Assembly (NCBI RefSeq): GCF_011947285.1
Contig: NZ_JAAOZT010000002.1
Span: 310,001-374,000 of the forward strand
DNA: 64,000 bases
Source: Glaciimonas immobilis
Lineage (GTDB): Bacteria > Pseudomonadota > Gammaproteobacteria > Burkholderiales > Burkholderiaceae_D
Reading direction: 5' to 3'
A model generated the notes under the pieces. The model had not been told where the DNA came from and made no database searches. It worked only from the letters and a program-made list of their open reading frames with translations. The position numbers and the translations under genes were made by a program. Positions 25,954 through 33,487 of the stretch are shown in pieces (the stretch's first letter is position 1; each line of letters begins with the position of its first letter).

Positions 25954-26265
25954 ATGGAAAAAATATCCTATGAATTTGCCGCCGGTGCGCCAGCGACAGC
26001 GCGGGTACTGACGGGAGTGGTGGGTTCGGGCGATCTGGAAGTATTAATTGAGCCGCAGCATGCAGCGCATCACACCGGCATCACCACGATACACGTCAAC
26101 ACTTCGGTAGACGGCATGGAAAATGTCTGGGAAGCGCTATTGCGGCGTATTTTTACGGCCACGGTTTTGCCCGCCATGCATATCGAAATTAACGATTTTG
26201 GTGCGACGCCGGGGGTCGTCCGTTTACGCATTGAGCAAGCGTTTGAAGAACTCCGACTGGTTTGA
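25954..26265 (+). CDS. mdcC: Malonate decarboxylase acyl carrier protein (delta subunit)
   Basis: 103 residues. The segment TGVVGSGDLEVLIEP contains Ser25, the expected attachment site of the phosphoribosyl-dephospho-CoA group, as in MdcC and citrate lyase CitD. HTGITTIHVNTSVDG and an acidic C-terminal half complete the family pattern. It carries acetyl and malonyl groups between the alpha and beta/gamma subunits. Confidence 0.94.
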   Translation: MEKISYEFAAGAPATARVLTGVVGSGDLEVLIEPQHAAHHTGITTIHVNTSVDGMENVWEALLRRIFTATVLPAMHIEINDFGATPGVVRLRIEQAFEELRLV

Positions 26266-26295
26266 ATAACGCGCATAAATTAAGGTAAGCCTCAA

Positions 26296-27147
26296 ATGAA
26301 CATACAACAATTACTTAAGCGTGACAGTTTTATCGAGCTGACAGCGCGCAGCCGGGCGCGTGCGTTGCTTGATACCGGATCGATGCGCGAATTGATCGGC
26401 CCGTTTGATCGCATGATTTCTCCCTGGCTGGCAATGCAAGGCGTAGTGACTCAGTCGGACGATGGCGTCGTAGTAGCGAAGGGCACTTTCGACGGGCAAC
26501 CCTATCTGGTGCTGGCTATTGAAGGCGCGTTTCAGGGTGGTAGCCTCGGTGAAGTAGGCGGTGCCAAAATCGCTGGTGCGCTGGAGTTGGCGGCAGAAGA
26601 CAATCGCAACGGTATTCCGACGGGTGCCGTGATCCTGTTTGAAACTGGCGGCGTGCGTTTGCAGGAAGCTAATCTGGGCTTGGCGGCGATTGCCGATATT
26701 CATTCAGCCATTGTCGATCTGCGTCGCTATCAGCCGGTAATCGGGATTTCTGCGGGTACAGTAGGTTGCTTTGGCGGAATGTCGATTGCCGCCGCCTTAT
26801 GCAGCTACGTGGTCGTGACACAAGATGCGCGGATAGGGCTGAATGGCCCCGCTGTGATTGAGCAGGAAGCCGGGATCGCCGAATATGACGCGCGCGACAG
26901 ACCGTTTATCTGGAGTTTTACCGGCGGTGAGCAACGTCACCGCACCGGTCTGGCCGATGCTTACATTGAAGACGACAGCGCACTGATGCGCGACACCGTG
27001 CGCGCATTTATTCAACGTGGATTGCCCGTTAAAGAGCGCAGTGATCGGTATCCGGAATTTCTTGCCGCGCTGGCCGAGGTCGATGCCAGTGTGCAGGCGA
27101 CGCCAGAGGCGGTACGCGCTATTTATCAAAAAGGATTGTCACTATGA
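26296..27147 (+). CDS. mdcD: Malonyl-S-ACP decarboxylase beta subunit
   Basis: 283 residues, of the carboxyltransferase (crotonase-like) fold. LVLAIEGAFQGGSLGEVGGAKIAGALELAAEDNRNGIPTGAVILFETGGVRLQEANLGL and the oxyanion segment IGISAGTVGCFGGMSIAAAL are typical. Together with MdcE it removes CO2 from malonyl-S-ACP and returns acetyl-S-ACP. Its stop overlaps the mdcE start. Confidence 0.95.
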   Translation: MNIQQLLKRDSFIELTARSRARALLDTGSMRELIGPFDRMISPWLAMQGVVTQSDDGVVVAKGTFDGQPYLVLAIEGAFQGGSLGEVGGAKIAGALELAAEDNRNGIPTGAVILFETGGVRLQEANLGLAAIADIHSAIVDLRRYQPVIGISAGTVGCFGGMSIAAALCSYVVVTQDARIGLNGPAVIEQEAGIAEYDARDRPFIWSFTGGEQRHRTGLADAYIEDDSALMRDTVRAFIQRGLPVKERSDRYPEFLAALAEVDASVQATPEAVRAIYQKGLSL

Positions 27148-28034
27148 ACGCAGATTTAGATTCAGAAAGAGAATCAAGGCAACCGAGCCGTGGTGCGATC
27201 TGGTTTAACAAGCTGACAAGTAACGGATCGGTAAGCGCACCAGTAAATCCCGGTTACGCTGCATCGGTGTTGGTGGCAGATGCTGAACTTGCCGGACAGC
27301 CCGCGCGCTATATAGCCGTCATCCCCGACCCGCAAAATCGATTTCCTCGGGCGCGTAACGGCGAGGTCGGATTAGTGGAAGGATGGCAACTCGCGCGTGC
27401 GGTGCAGGAGCTTATTGATTCCGACCGTGATCGAGACGTCAAAACGCCCATCGTTGCGGTGATCGATGTGGCCAGTCAGGCCTATGGTCGACGTGAAGAA
27501 GCCTATGGCATACATCAGGCGTTAGCGGGTGCGGCAGGCGCTTACGCCAGCGCCCGACTTGCAGGACATCCAGTTATCGGTTTGATCGTTGGCAAGGCCA
27601 TGTCTGGCGCGTTTCTGGCGCACGGTTACCAGGCCAATCGGTTAATTGCTATCGACGATCCAGAGGTCATGGTGCATGCAATGGGCAAGGCTTCTGCCGC
27701 AAGAATTACTCTGCGCTCCGAGGAGGCGATGGAGGCGTTTGCTGCCCGGATTGCGCCGATGGCGTATGACATCAAGAGTTATGCATCGCTGGGGTTGCTG
27801 TGGCGAAGCCTGACGCTGCAACATCCTGGCAATCCACCCGCCAGCGAAGTCCAGATAGTGCGCGAGAGCCTGCAAGCGGCGTTCGACAGCATTGCTACCG
27901 ATACTGCGCGTGATCTTAGTGGCAGGCTAGGTGCAAAAAACCGACAAGCCTCAGCAAAAGTGCGCGAGATGTTGCGCACCCAATGGAAGGAGGACCGTGC
28001 GGAACTGGGAGCAGACACCGGTATGCATAAGTGA
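27144..28034 (+). CDS. mdcE: Malonate decarboxylase gamma subunit
   Basis: 296 residues. The sequence shares the carboxyltransferase fold: PIVAVIDVASQAYGRREEAYGIHQALAGAAGAYASARLAGHPVIGLIVGKAMSGAFLAHG is the conserved core, and the HAMGKASAARIT segment follows. It pairs with MdcD. A 107-base gap with a direct repeat separates it from madL. Confidence 0.95.
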   Translation: MNADLDSERESRQPSRGAIWFNKLTSNGSVSAPVNPGYAASVLVADAELAGQPARYIAVIPDPQNRFPRARNGEVGLVEGWQLARAVQELIDSDRDRDVKTPIVAVIDVASQAYGRREEAYGIHQALAGAAGAYASARLAGHPVIGLIVGKAMSGAFLAHGYQANRLIAIDDPEVMVHAMGKASAARITLRSEEAMEAFAARIAPMAYDIKSYASLGLLWRSLTLQHPGNPPASEVQIVRESLQAAFDSIATDTARDLSGRLGAKNRQASAKVREMLRTQWKEDRAELGADTGMHK

Positions 28035-28060
28035 AATTCGATTAAAAAATATTGTCTGTA

Positions 28061-28098
28061 AATTCAGGTCAATACGTCCAGTTAATTCAGATCAATAC
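28061..28098 (+). repeat. Direct repeat ahead of madL
   Basis: AATTCAGGTCAATAC (28061-28075) and AATTCAGATCAATAC (28084-28098) differ at one base and are 23 bases apart start to start, about two helix turns. The pair lies in the only sizeable gap of the operon and may be a regulator-binding site or a recombination trace. Confidence 0.4.
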
Positions 28099-28141
28099 TG
28101 AAGCTGATATTTAAATTACTAAAAATATTTAGGAGACAAAC

Positions 28142-28540
28142 ATGATTATCTATGGAACTGCTCTACTGGCCATCTGCCACCTTCTCGGCATTTTTCTCGG
28201 CGATGTGCTGGGTCACATGATTGGCGTTAAAACGAACGTCGGGGGCGTCGGTATCGCCATGTTGCTGTTGATTTTTGCCCGACTATATATGCAACCGCGC
28301 GGGTTGCTACCTAAGCCCACCGAGGCGGGAGTAGGATTTTGGGCCGCTATGTACATCCCTGTCGTAGTGGCGATGGCCGCACAACAGAATGTGGTCGCCG
28401 CCTTGCGCGGCGGTCCGGTAGCATTAATCGCTGCATTTGGCGCAGTCGCGCTCTGTGCATGCTTTATTGCGGTGATCAATCGGATGGAACCTAAGACCGA
28501 TAGCGATCCATTTGCAATTGAACCAGTTACAGTGGCTTAA
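28142..28540 (+). CDS. madL: Malonate transporter small subunit
   Basis: 132 residues, AGGAG ahead of the ATG. Four hydrophobic segments (IYGTALLAICHLLGIFLGDVLGHMIG, VGGVGIAMLLLIFARLYM, FWAAMYIPVVVAMAAQQNVVAAL, PVALIAAFGAVALCACFIAVI) match MadL. With MadM it imports malonate, probably with sodium. It replaces the MdcF carrier used in some other mdc clusters. Confidence 0.93.
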   Translation: MIIYGTALLAICHLLGIFLGDVLGHMIGVKTNVGGVGIAMLLLIFARLYMQPRGLLPKPTEAGVGFWAAMYIPVVVAMAAQQNVVAALRGGPVALIAAFGAVALCACFIAVINRMEPKTDSDPFAIEPVTVA

Positions 28541-28549
28541 GGGGACATC

Positions 28550-29317
28550 ATGTTAGAAATTTTTCAAAAAGCCTTACAGCAAAATGGCTTGATTACAGCG
28601 TTTGCAGTAGTTGGCATCATCGTCATGTTCTCTGGCTTCATCTCCCGCAAGCTGACTTTCGGACGCGTGCATGGATCGGCGTTTGCGATTTTGATTGGCT
28701 TGGTGCTGGCCTATTGGGGCGGTATTCACACCGGCGGGCAAAAAGGCCTGGCGGACATTTCCCTTTTTGGTGGAATCGGCTTGATGGGTGGCGCCATGTT
28801 GCGCGACTTTGCTATCGTCGCGACTGCATTTGAGGTCCAGGCCACTGAGGCCCGCAGGGCAGGAATGATTGGTGTGGTTTCATTGTTGCTGGGCACACTG
28901 GTGCCGTTCATCGTCGGTGCCAGCGTCGCGTATGCTTTCGGTTATTCTGACGCGGTCAGCATGACCACTATTGGTGCAGGCGCGGTGACCTATATCGTTG
29001 GCCCTGTTACGGGCGCTGCGATCGGTGCGAGTTCCGACGTGATGGCCTTGAGCATTGCCACCGGATTACTCAAGGCCATCATGGTCATGGTAGGAACGCC
29101 TATCGCCGCGCGCTTTCTCGGCCTTAAAACACCGCGATCTGCAATGGTATTCGGTGGCCTTGCGGGCACTGTCAGTGGCGTCTCAGCCGGGCTGGCAGCA
29201 ACCGATCGGCGACTCGTCCCCTATGGCGCTCTGGTAGCGACATTTCATACCGGCATCGGTTGCCTGCTCGGACCATCGTTATTGTATTTTGCTACAAAAG
29301 CGATAATGGGCGGTTAG
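28550..29317 (+). CDS. madM: Malonate transporter large subunit
   Basis: 255 residues, an integral membrane protein with about eight hydrophobic segments. The runs FGGIGLMGGAMLRDFAIVATAFEV and YIVGPVTGAAIGASSDVMALSIATG are typical of MadM. The gene follows madL by 9 bases and its SD GGGG is close to the ATG. Confidence 0.94.
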   Translation: MLEIFQKALQQNGLITAFAVVGIIVMFSGFISRKLTFGRVHGSAFAILIGLVLAYWGGIHTGGQKGLADISLFGGIGLMGGAMLRDFAIVATAFEVQATEARRAGMIGVVSLLLGTLVPFIVGASVAYAFGYSDAVSMTTIGAGAVTYIVGPVTGAAIGASSDVMALSIATGLLKAIMVMVGTPIAARFLGLKTPRSAMVFGGLAGTVSGVSAGLAATDRRLVPYGALVATFHTGIGCLLGPSLLYFATKAIMGG

Positions 29318-29330
29318 GATATCTGACGAC

Positions 29331-29351
29331 GGGGCAGCGTTTTGCTTCCCC
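29331..29351 (+). terminator. Weak hairpin after madM (possible attenuator)
   Basis: GGGG-C-AGC and GCT-T-CCCC pair around a GTTTT loop with one mismatch, followed by TTCTTTA. It may reduce read-through from madLM into mdcGH. Confidence 0.4.
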
Positions 29352-29387
29352 TTCTTTATTGATCGCAGACGCCTATAAGGCTCTTTG

Positions 29388-30077
29388 ATGTATAAATACC
29401 GTCCTCACGATGCGATAGAAACGGTTCTACGTCCGCATGACTTATTATGGATTACGGACGTCGAAAGTTTGATTTCAGAACTGCCATTGCCAGCTTGGGC
29501 AAGTCCTGAGTGGCTGGTTGCCGCGCCTGTCGTGATGCGTCGCGAGCAGGTTGATGATGCGCAATGGTTACCGGTCGGGCTGCGCGGCCAAACGCGCAGC
29601 GAACGCTTCAAGGCATTGTTGTCCGTCAACGCCGTAGCGCACTGCGTGCCACCAGAATTTTTGGTGAGTGCAGAAGCGTGGAAATTACACGGGCAGTACG
29701 ATGTATTTCCCGCCGTTCAGGCACTGGTGAATATTGCACCGCTGCTTAACACGATGGGTTTGTGTTGGGGACCGACCGGCAGCGTTGGCTTCGCGCTGGC
29801 AAGTGGCTTGCCGGTTTTGCATGATGCGAGCGATTTGGATCTTGTTGTGCGCGCCAGCTCTCCTCTGCCTCTTGCAACGGTGAAATTATTGAAAACATTA
29901 CTTGTTTCTCATTTATGTCGGATTGATATGCAGATCGACACCGGCAATGGCGGGTTTGCGTTTGCAGAGTGGGTCAGCGGTCGGAACTCGGTTTTACTGA
30001 AAACCAACACCGGTCCGATCCTGACTGCCGATCCGTGGGCCAAAATTCATCAACCCCCTTTTCGCCCAATCCGATGA
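29388..30077 (+). CDS. mdcG: Phosphoribosyl-dephospho-CoA transferase (holo-ACP synthase)
   Basis: 229 residues from ATG at 29388; a TTG one codon upstream is unlikely. RPHDLLWI near the start, LGVGLRGQTRSERF-like text (VGLRGQTRSERFKALL), GPTGSVGFALASG and SDLDLVVRA (the nucleotidyltransferase DxD) are family signatures. It attaches the prosthetic group to MdcC. The stop overlaps the mdcH start. Confidence 0.93.
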   Translation: MYKYRPHDAIETVLRPHDLLWITDVESLISELPLPAWASPEWLVAAPVVMRREQVDDAQWLPVGLRGQTRSERFKALLSVNAVAHCVPPEFLVSAEAWKLHGQYDVFPAVQALVNIAPLLNTMGLCWGPTGSVGFALASGLPVLHDASDLDLVVRASSPLPLATVKLLKTLLVSHLCRIDMQIDTGNGGFAFAEWVSGRNSVLLKTNTGPILTADPWAKIHQPPFRPIR

Positions 30078-31003
30078 GCGTTTTATTTACGTTTCCCGGG
30101 CAGGGCGCACAACGTCCGGGCATGTTGCATACGCTGCCACAAACGCCTGAAGTACTGCATACGTTGCAGCAAGCCGGCAGTATTCTCGGCGTCGACCCGT
30201 TGCTGCTTGATACCGCCGCGGCACTCACTTCCACTTATGCGGTGCAACTTTGTCTGTTGATTGCTGGCGTTGCTATGGCGCGAGTCCTGATCGCAAGTAA
30301 CGCCGCGCCGGACATGGTCGCGGGGTTATCGATAGGTGCGTACCCGGCGGCAGTGATTGCTGGTGCGCTGGATTACGCCGATGCGGTGCGTTTGGTGCAG
30401 CGGCGCGGGCGATTGATGGAAAACGCCTATCCGCAAGGTTATGGGATGGCGGCGATCAATGGCCTGGATCGGTATCAACTCGCCGCCATTATCGCGACAG
30501 TCCATTCAACGGCCACACCGGTGTATCTGGCAAATTTGAACGGGCCACGCCAAATTGTCGTTTCAGGTGCCGAAGACGCGATGCAGAATGTGATGACAAC
30601 CGCATTGGCTTCCGGTGCGACCCAGGTCGTGCGGTTGGCGGTTAATGTTCCGTCACACTGTGAACTATTTGACGCTTCAGCGCTCGAGATGCAAGACGCG
30701 TTTTCTACGATAACGGTCACGCGTCCGGTCAGATCGTATCTGAGTGCCAGTGCCACGCGTGCACTATTCGCCCCCCAACTGATTGCTACCGACCTGGCAA
30801 ATAATATGGCAACGCAAGTGCACTGGTCAGAAACCGTCAGGCTGGCCTGGGAGCGCGGTGCCCGACTGGCAGTTGAGATGCCAAGCGGGACTGTCCTGAC
30901 TAACCTCACCGCGCCCTTATTTGCCGAGGGTCTGGCGATTGCTAGCGACAACAATCGTCTCGATACTTTACTGGCATTGATCAGTCGCGAGCAAAATCGT
31001 TGA
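30074..31003 (+). CDS. mdcH: Malonyl-CoA:ACP transacylase of malonate decarboxylase
   Basis: 309 residues from the ATG at 30074, which overlaps the mdcG stop (ATGA). FTFPGQGAQRPGM opens the protein, and GLSIGAYPAAVIAGALDYADAV contains the catalytic Ser in GxSxG. It loads the ACP with malonyl from malonyl-CoA to start the cycle. It is the last gene of the operon. Confidence 0.93.
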   Translation: MSVLFTFPGQGAQRPGMLHTLPQTPEVLHTLQQAGSILGVDPLLLDTAAALTSTYAVQLCLLIAGVAMARVLIASNAAPDMVAGLSIGAYPAAVIAGALDYADAVRLVQRRGRLMENAYPQGYGMAAINGLDRYQLAAIIATVHSTATPVYLANLNGPRQIVVSGAEDAMQNVMTTALASGATQVVRLAVNVPSHCELFDASALEMQDAFSTITVTRPVRSYLSASATRALFAPQLIATDLANNMATQVHWSETVRLAWERGARLAVEMPSGTVLTNLTAPLFAEGLAIASDNNRLDTLLALISREQNR

Positions 31004-31006
31004 CGT

Positions 31007-31054
31007 GTTAATTAATAAGCTTGTTAATTAATAAGCTCGTTAATTAATAAGCTT
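31007..31054. repeat. Three tandem 16-bp AT-rich repeats between convergent genes
   Basis: GTTAATTAATAAGCTT, then GTTAATTAATAAGCTC, then GTTAATTAATAAGCTT again. Each holds the palindrome TTAATTAA. A short hairpin (ATAAGCT/AGCTTAT, 31048-31066) follows, so the region may act as a two-way terminator. The copies could also reflect slipped replication. Confidence 0.6.
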
Positions 31055-31076
31055 CTTGATGAGCTTATCGATTGCT

Positions 31077-32381
31077 TTACGCTGTAGCAGGAGTGGGTGT
31101 AATTAAACCGCCGTCAATCCGTTGCCCCTTAATTTTTAACACCAGCACTCCGGCTATCAGACAAGCTGCACCCATCATCATCGACGACGCCGTGTAAGTA
31201 CCTAAACTATTGCGCAAAGTCCCGGCAAGCATCGTGGCGGTCGCCGCACCCAATTGATGTCCGGCGACGATCCAGCCAAATACGATAGGCGCGGCGAGTC
31301 TGCCGAAGACGTCATTGGCCAGACGGACAGTTGGCGGAACGGTGGCAATCCAGTCCAGACCATAAAATATGGCAAAGATCGGCAAGCCATAATAACTAAG
31401 ACCAAACGCATGGGGCAAAAAGATCAGCGCTATACCACGCAAACTGTAGTACCAGAACAGCAGCACGCGAGGATTGAATCGGTCCGATAACCAGCCCGAC
31501 ATAGTGGTTCCTACCAAGTCTAGCAATCCCATCATGGCAAGTATGCTGGCACCGCCCACTGCCGTAATACCGTAGTCGCCGCACATCGCAATGAAATGCG
31601 AGCCGATATAACCATTGGTGCTCATGCCGCAAATAAAAAAACTAAAAAACAATAGCCAGAAATCACGGACCTTGACCACCTTGCGTAATGCATCGAAAGC
31701 AATTGAGAGGGGGTTTTTTAATGTGGCGGTGTTTTCATGGGGAAGTTCTTCAAGCTGACCATACCGTTTCAGGCCGATATCTTGTGGACGCTCAGGCAAG
31801 AATATCGCCACCAAAGGGATTGCTATGGCGGCAACCGTGGCGACTAATATCGCGACCGAACGCCAGCCGAAATGCTCGACCATATACGCCATCAACGGCA
31901 AAAATACCATTTGCCCGGTGGCTGAACTGGCCGTCAACAAACCCATCGCCAGACCGCGCCGGGTCTCAAACCAGCGGCTGACGATGGTTGCGGCTAGCGT
32001 GTTAGCAGCAACGCCACTCCCTGCGCCAACCAAAATACCCCACGCCAATACCATGTGCCACGGCATCGTCATAAAGGTACTCAGGGCGGTGCCGACCGCG
32101 AGCAATACCAGAGCGCCCAATACAATGGGACGAATGCCATAGCGTTGCATCGCTGCTGCAGAAAACGGGCCGATCAACCCGTATAGCGCAATATTGACCG
32201 AGATAACAAAAGAAATGGTAGTAACGGTCCAGCCGAACTCATGTTCGAGCGGCAATATCATGACCGAAGGTGTAGCGCGGATTCCTGCGGCAGCAAGTAG
32301 TACCAAAAAAGTGATGCCAACCACAATCCACACATAGCTAAAGCGTGTGCGTAACATAATGGCTTGTATAGTGTTGTTCAT
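31077..32381 (-). CDS. MFS transporter (monocarboxylate/oxalate-formate type)
   Basis: 434 residues with about twelve hydrophobic segments and a central loop around residues 205-225 (ERPQDIGLKRYG). GAGSGVAANTLAATIVSRWFETRRGLAMGLLTASSATGQ is characteristic of the monocarboxylate-type MFS branch. The substrate cannot be told; neighbours suggest an organic acid. The gene follows the MarR gene by 6 bases, so the two form an operon. Confidence 0.87.
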   Translation of the reverse strand: MNNTIQAIMLRTRFSYVWIVVGITFLVLLAAAGIRATPSVMILPLEHEFGWTVTTISFVISVNIALYGLIGPFSAAAMQRYGIRPIVLGALVLLAVGTALSTFMTMPWHMVLAWGILVGAGSGVAANTLAATIVSRWFETRRGLAMGLLTASSATGQMVFLPLMAYMVEHFGWRSVAILVATVAAIAIPLVAIFLPERPQDIGLKRYGQLEELPHENTATLKNPLSIAFDALRKVVKVRDFWLLFFSFFICGMSTNGYIGSHFIAMCGDYGITAVGGASILAMMGLLDLVGTTMSGWLSDRFNPRVLLFWYYSLRGIALIFLPHAFGLSYYGLPIFAIFYGLDWIATVPPTVRLANDVFGRLAAPIVFGWIVAGHQLGAATATMLAGTLRNSLGTYTASSMMMGAACLIAGVLVLKIKGQRIDGGLITPTPATA

Positions 32382-32387
32382 ATAATA

Positions 32388-32822
32388 TCAAGAGTATTGG
32401 AATTTATCATTAGCATCATCGATCAGGCGCAGTAACGTCTGATGATTTTCGTCGCCTAATATTGCTGTGACTTCTTCCTGCGCTTTGTTCCAGCTTTGCA
32501 TGGACTCTTTCCACTTGCTCGTTCCTTCGGGGGTAAGCGTGACGCCGAACGAGCGCTTATCAGTTAGCATCGCCAGCGGCAAATCGACCGTTTGTACCCA
32601 GCCCGCGCTAATAAGCGGCTTCAGTGCCCGACTCATGGTGCTGCGATCCATCCCCATATTGATCGCCAGTGGAATGACGCCAATCGGGCCAGATTTGCCG
32701 ATACGCGCTATTAATGAATACTGCCCAATCGTCAGTGCATTGGCCGCAAGATGATGATCGTAGATGACCGTCATTTTGCGGGTTAATTGGCGAAGCTTTG
32801 AGCAGGTGCATTGAATTTGCAT
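32388..32822 (-). CDS. MarR-family transcriptional regulator
   Basis: 144 residues. The winged-helix core ALTIGQYSLIARIGKSGPIGVIPLAINMGMDRSTMSRALKPLISAGWVQ and the wing KRSFGVTLTPEGTSKWKES are MarR-type. The N-terminal CTCSKLRQLTRKMTVIYDHHL contains two Cys three apart. It is co-transcribed with the MFS gene and has a perfect palindrome just upstream of its start, suggesting it represses both genes and responds to a small molecule carried by the transporter. Confidence 0.88.
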   Translation of the reverse strand: MQIQCTCSKLRQLTRKMTVIYDHHLAANALTIGQYSLIARIGKSGPIGVIPLAINMGMDRSTMSRALKPLISAGWVQTVDLPLAMLTDKRSFGVTLTPEGTSKWKESMQSWNKAQEEVTAILGDENHQTLLRLIDDANDKFQYS

Positions 32823-32847
32823 GTTGCCTTCCGTTTACGTGTCGTTG

Positions 32848-32875
32848 TCTGCATATGCATGGATGCATATGCAGA
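32848..32875. promoter_or_regulatory. 28-bp perfect palindrome, likely MarR operator
   Basis: Two 13-base arms TCTGCATATGCAT and ATGCATATGCAGA around GG, centred about 40 bases upstream of the MarR gene start on the - strand. Length and position suit a MarR dimer site overlapping the promoter or transcript start. Confidence 0.7.
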
Positions 32876-33402
32876 ATATAGATAGTTAAGAGATCCTGGT
32901 CAAGCTAAACGTTTGATTGTCGCTGACTAGAGACTTAATATGAAGAAGAGATAATTATGGGTAAGCGGGATTGGGTAGACGTGACGGTGCAAAGTATGAT
33001 GAGCGCAAACTCTATCCGAAAAGTGGGTAGTAGTCGGCAGGTAAGCGAAATCTGGAAGACTATTTCCTAACTCGGGTTATATGAGTTATATGGGTTATGT
33101 AGCAGTTACATGGAGCGAGTACAGACCAGCGCTTTATATACGTGTCGACACGCCTTATTTAACTGACTTTAATTGTATATTTGTTGCTATATTCAGCCCC
33201 TTCCAGAGTATGACTTTAATGCTTTTCTGGTGGCGAGTTTTAGCAATGTAACCCAGACGTTACGTTACATGTTACGGCGTGGCATACAAATTTAATTCCT
33301 TTTTAAAATATGTATGTATATTCGTCTAATATTGTAAGTCTTTGATTTTAAACAAATTTATGTAAAAATTTTTGTCTTTTTTTATCGTAACGAGTAATTG
33401 TT
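32876..33402. other. AT-rich intergenic region with no supported gene
   Basis: No reading frame with coding character is seen. A 12-base palindrome CGTGTCGACACG (33141-33152) and a cluster of GTTAC/GTAAC words around 33249-33275 are the only structures noticed. The 3' part leads to the collagen-like gene. Confidence 0.5.
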
Positions 33403-33431
33403 TTGATTGAATTTATTTCCGGCATGATATT
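33403..33431 (+). promoter_or_regulatory. Possible sigma-70 promoter of the collagen-like gene
   Basis: TTGATT (33403-33408) and GATATT (33426-33431) are separated by 17 bases, and the start of the gene lies about 57 bases further on. The match is partial. Confidence 0.35.
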
Positions 33432-33487
33432 TGCGTTATGGAGTCCAGAGCAGGCTCTTTCTGCATTATTGAAACTGGAGAACCACC

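Noticed and set aside
31007-31054. Three repeats as a short CRISPR
   Set aside because: Units are directly adjacent with no spacers and no cas genes are near.
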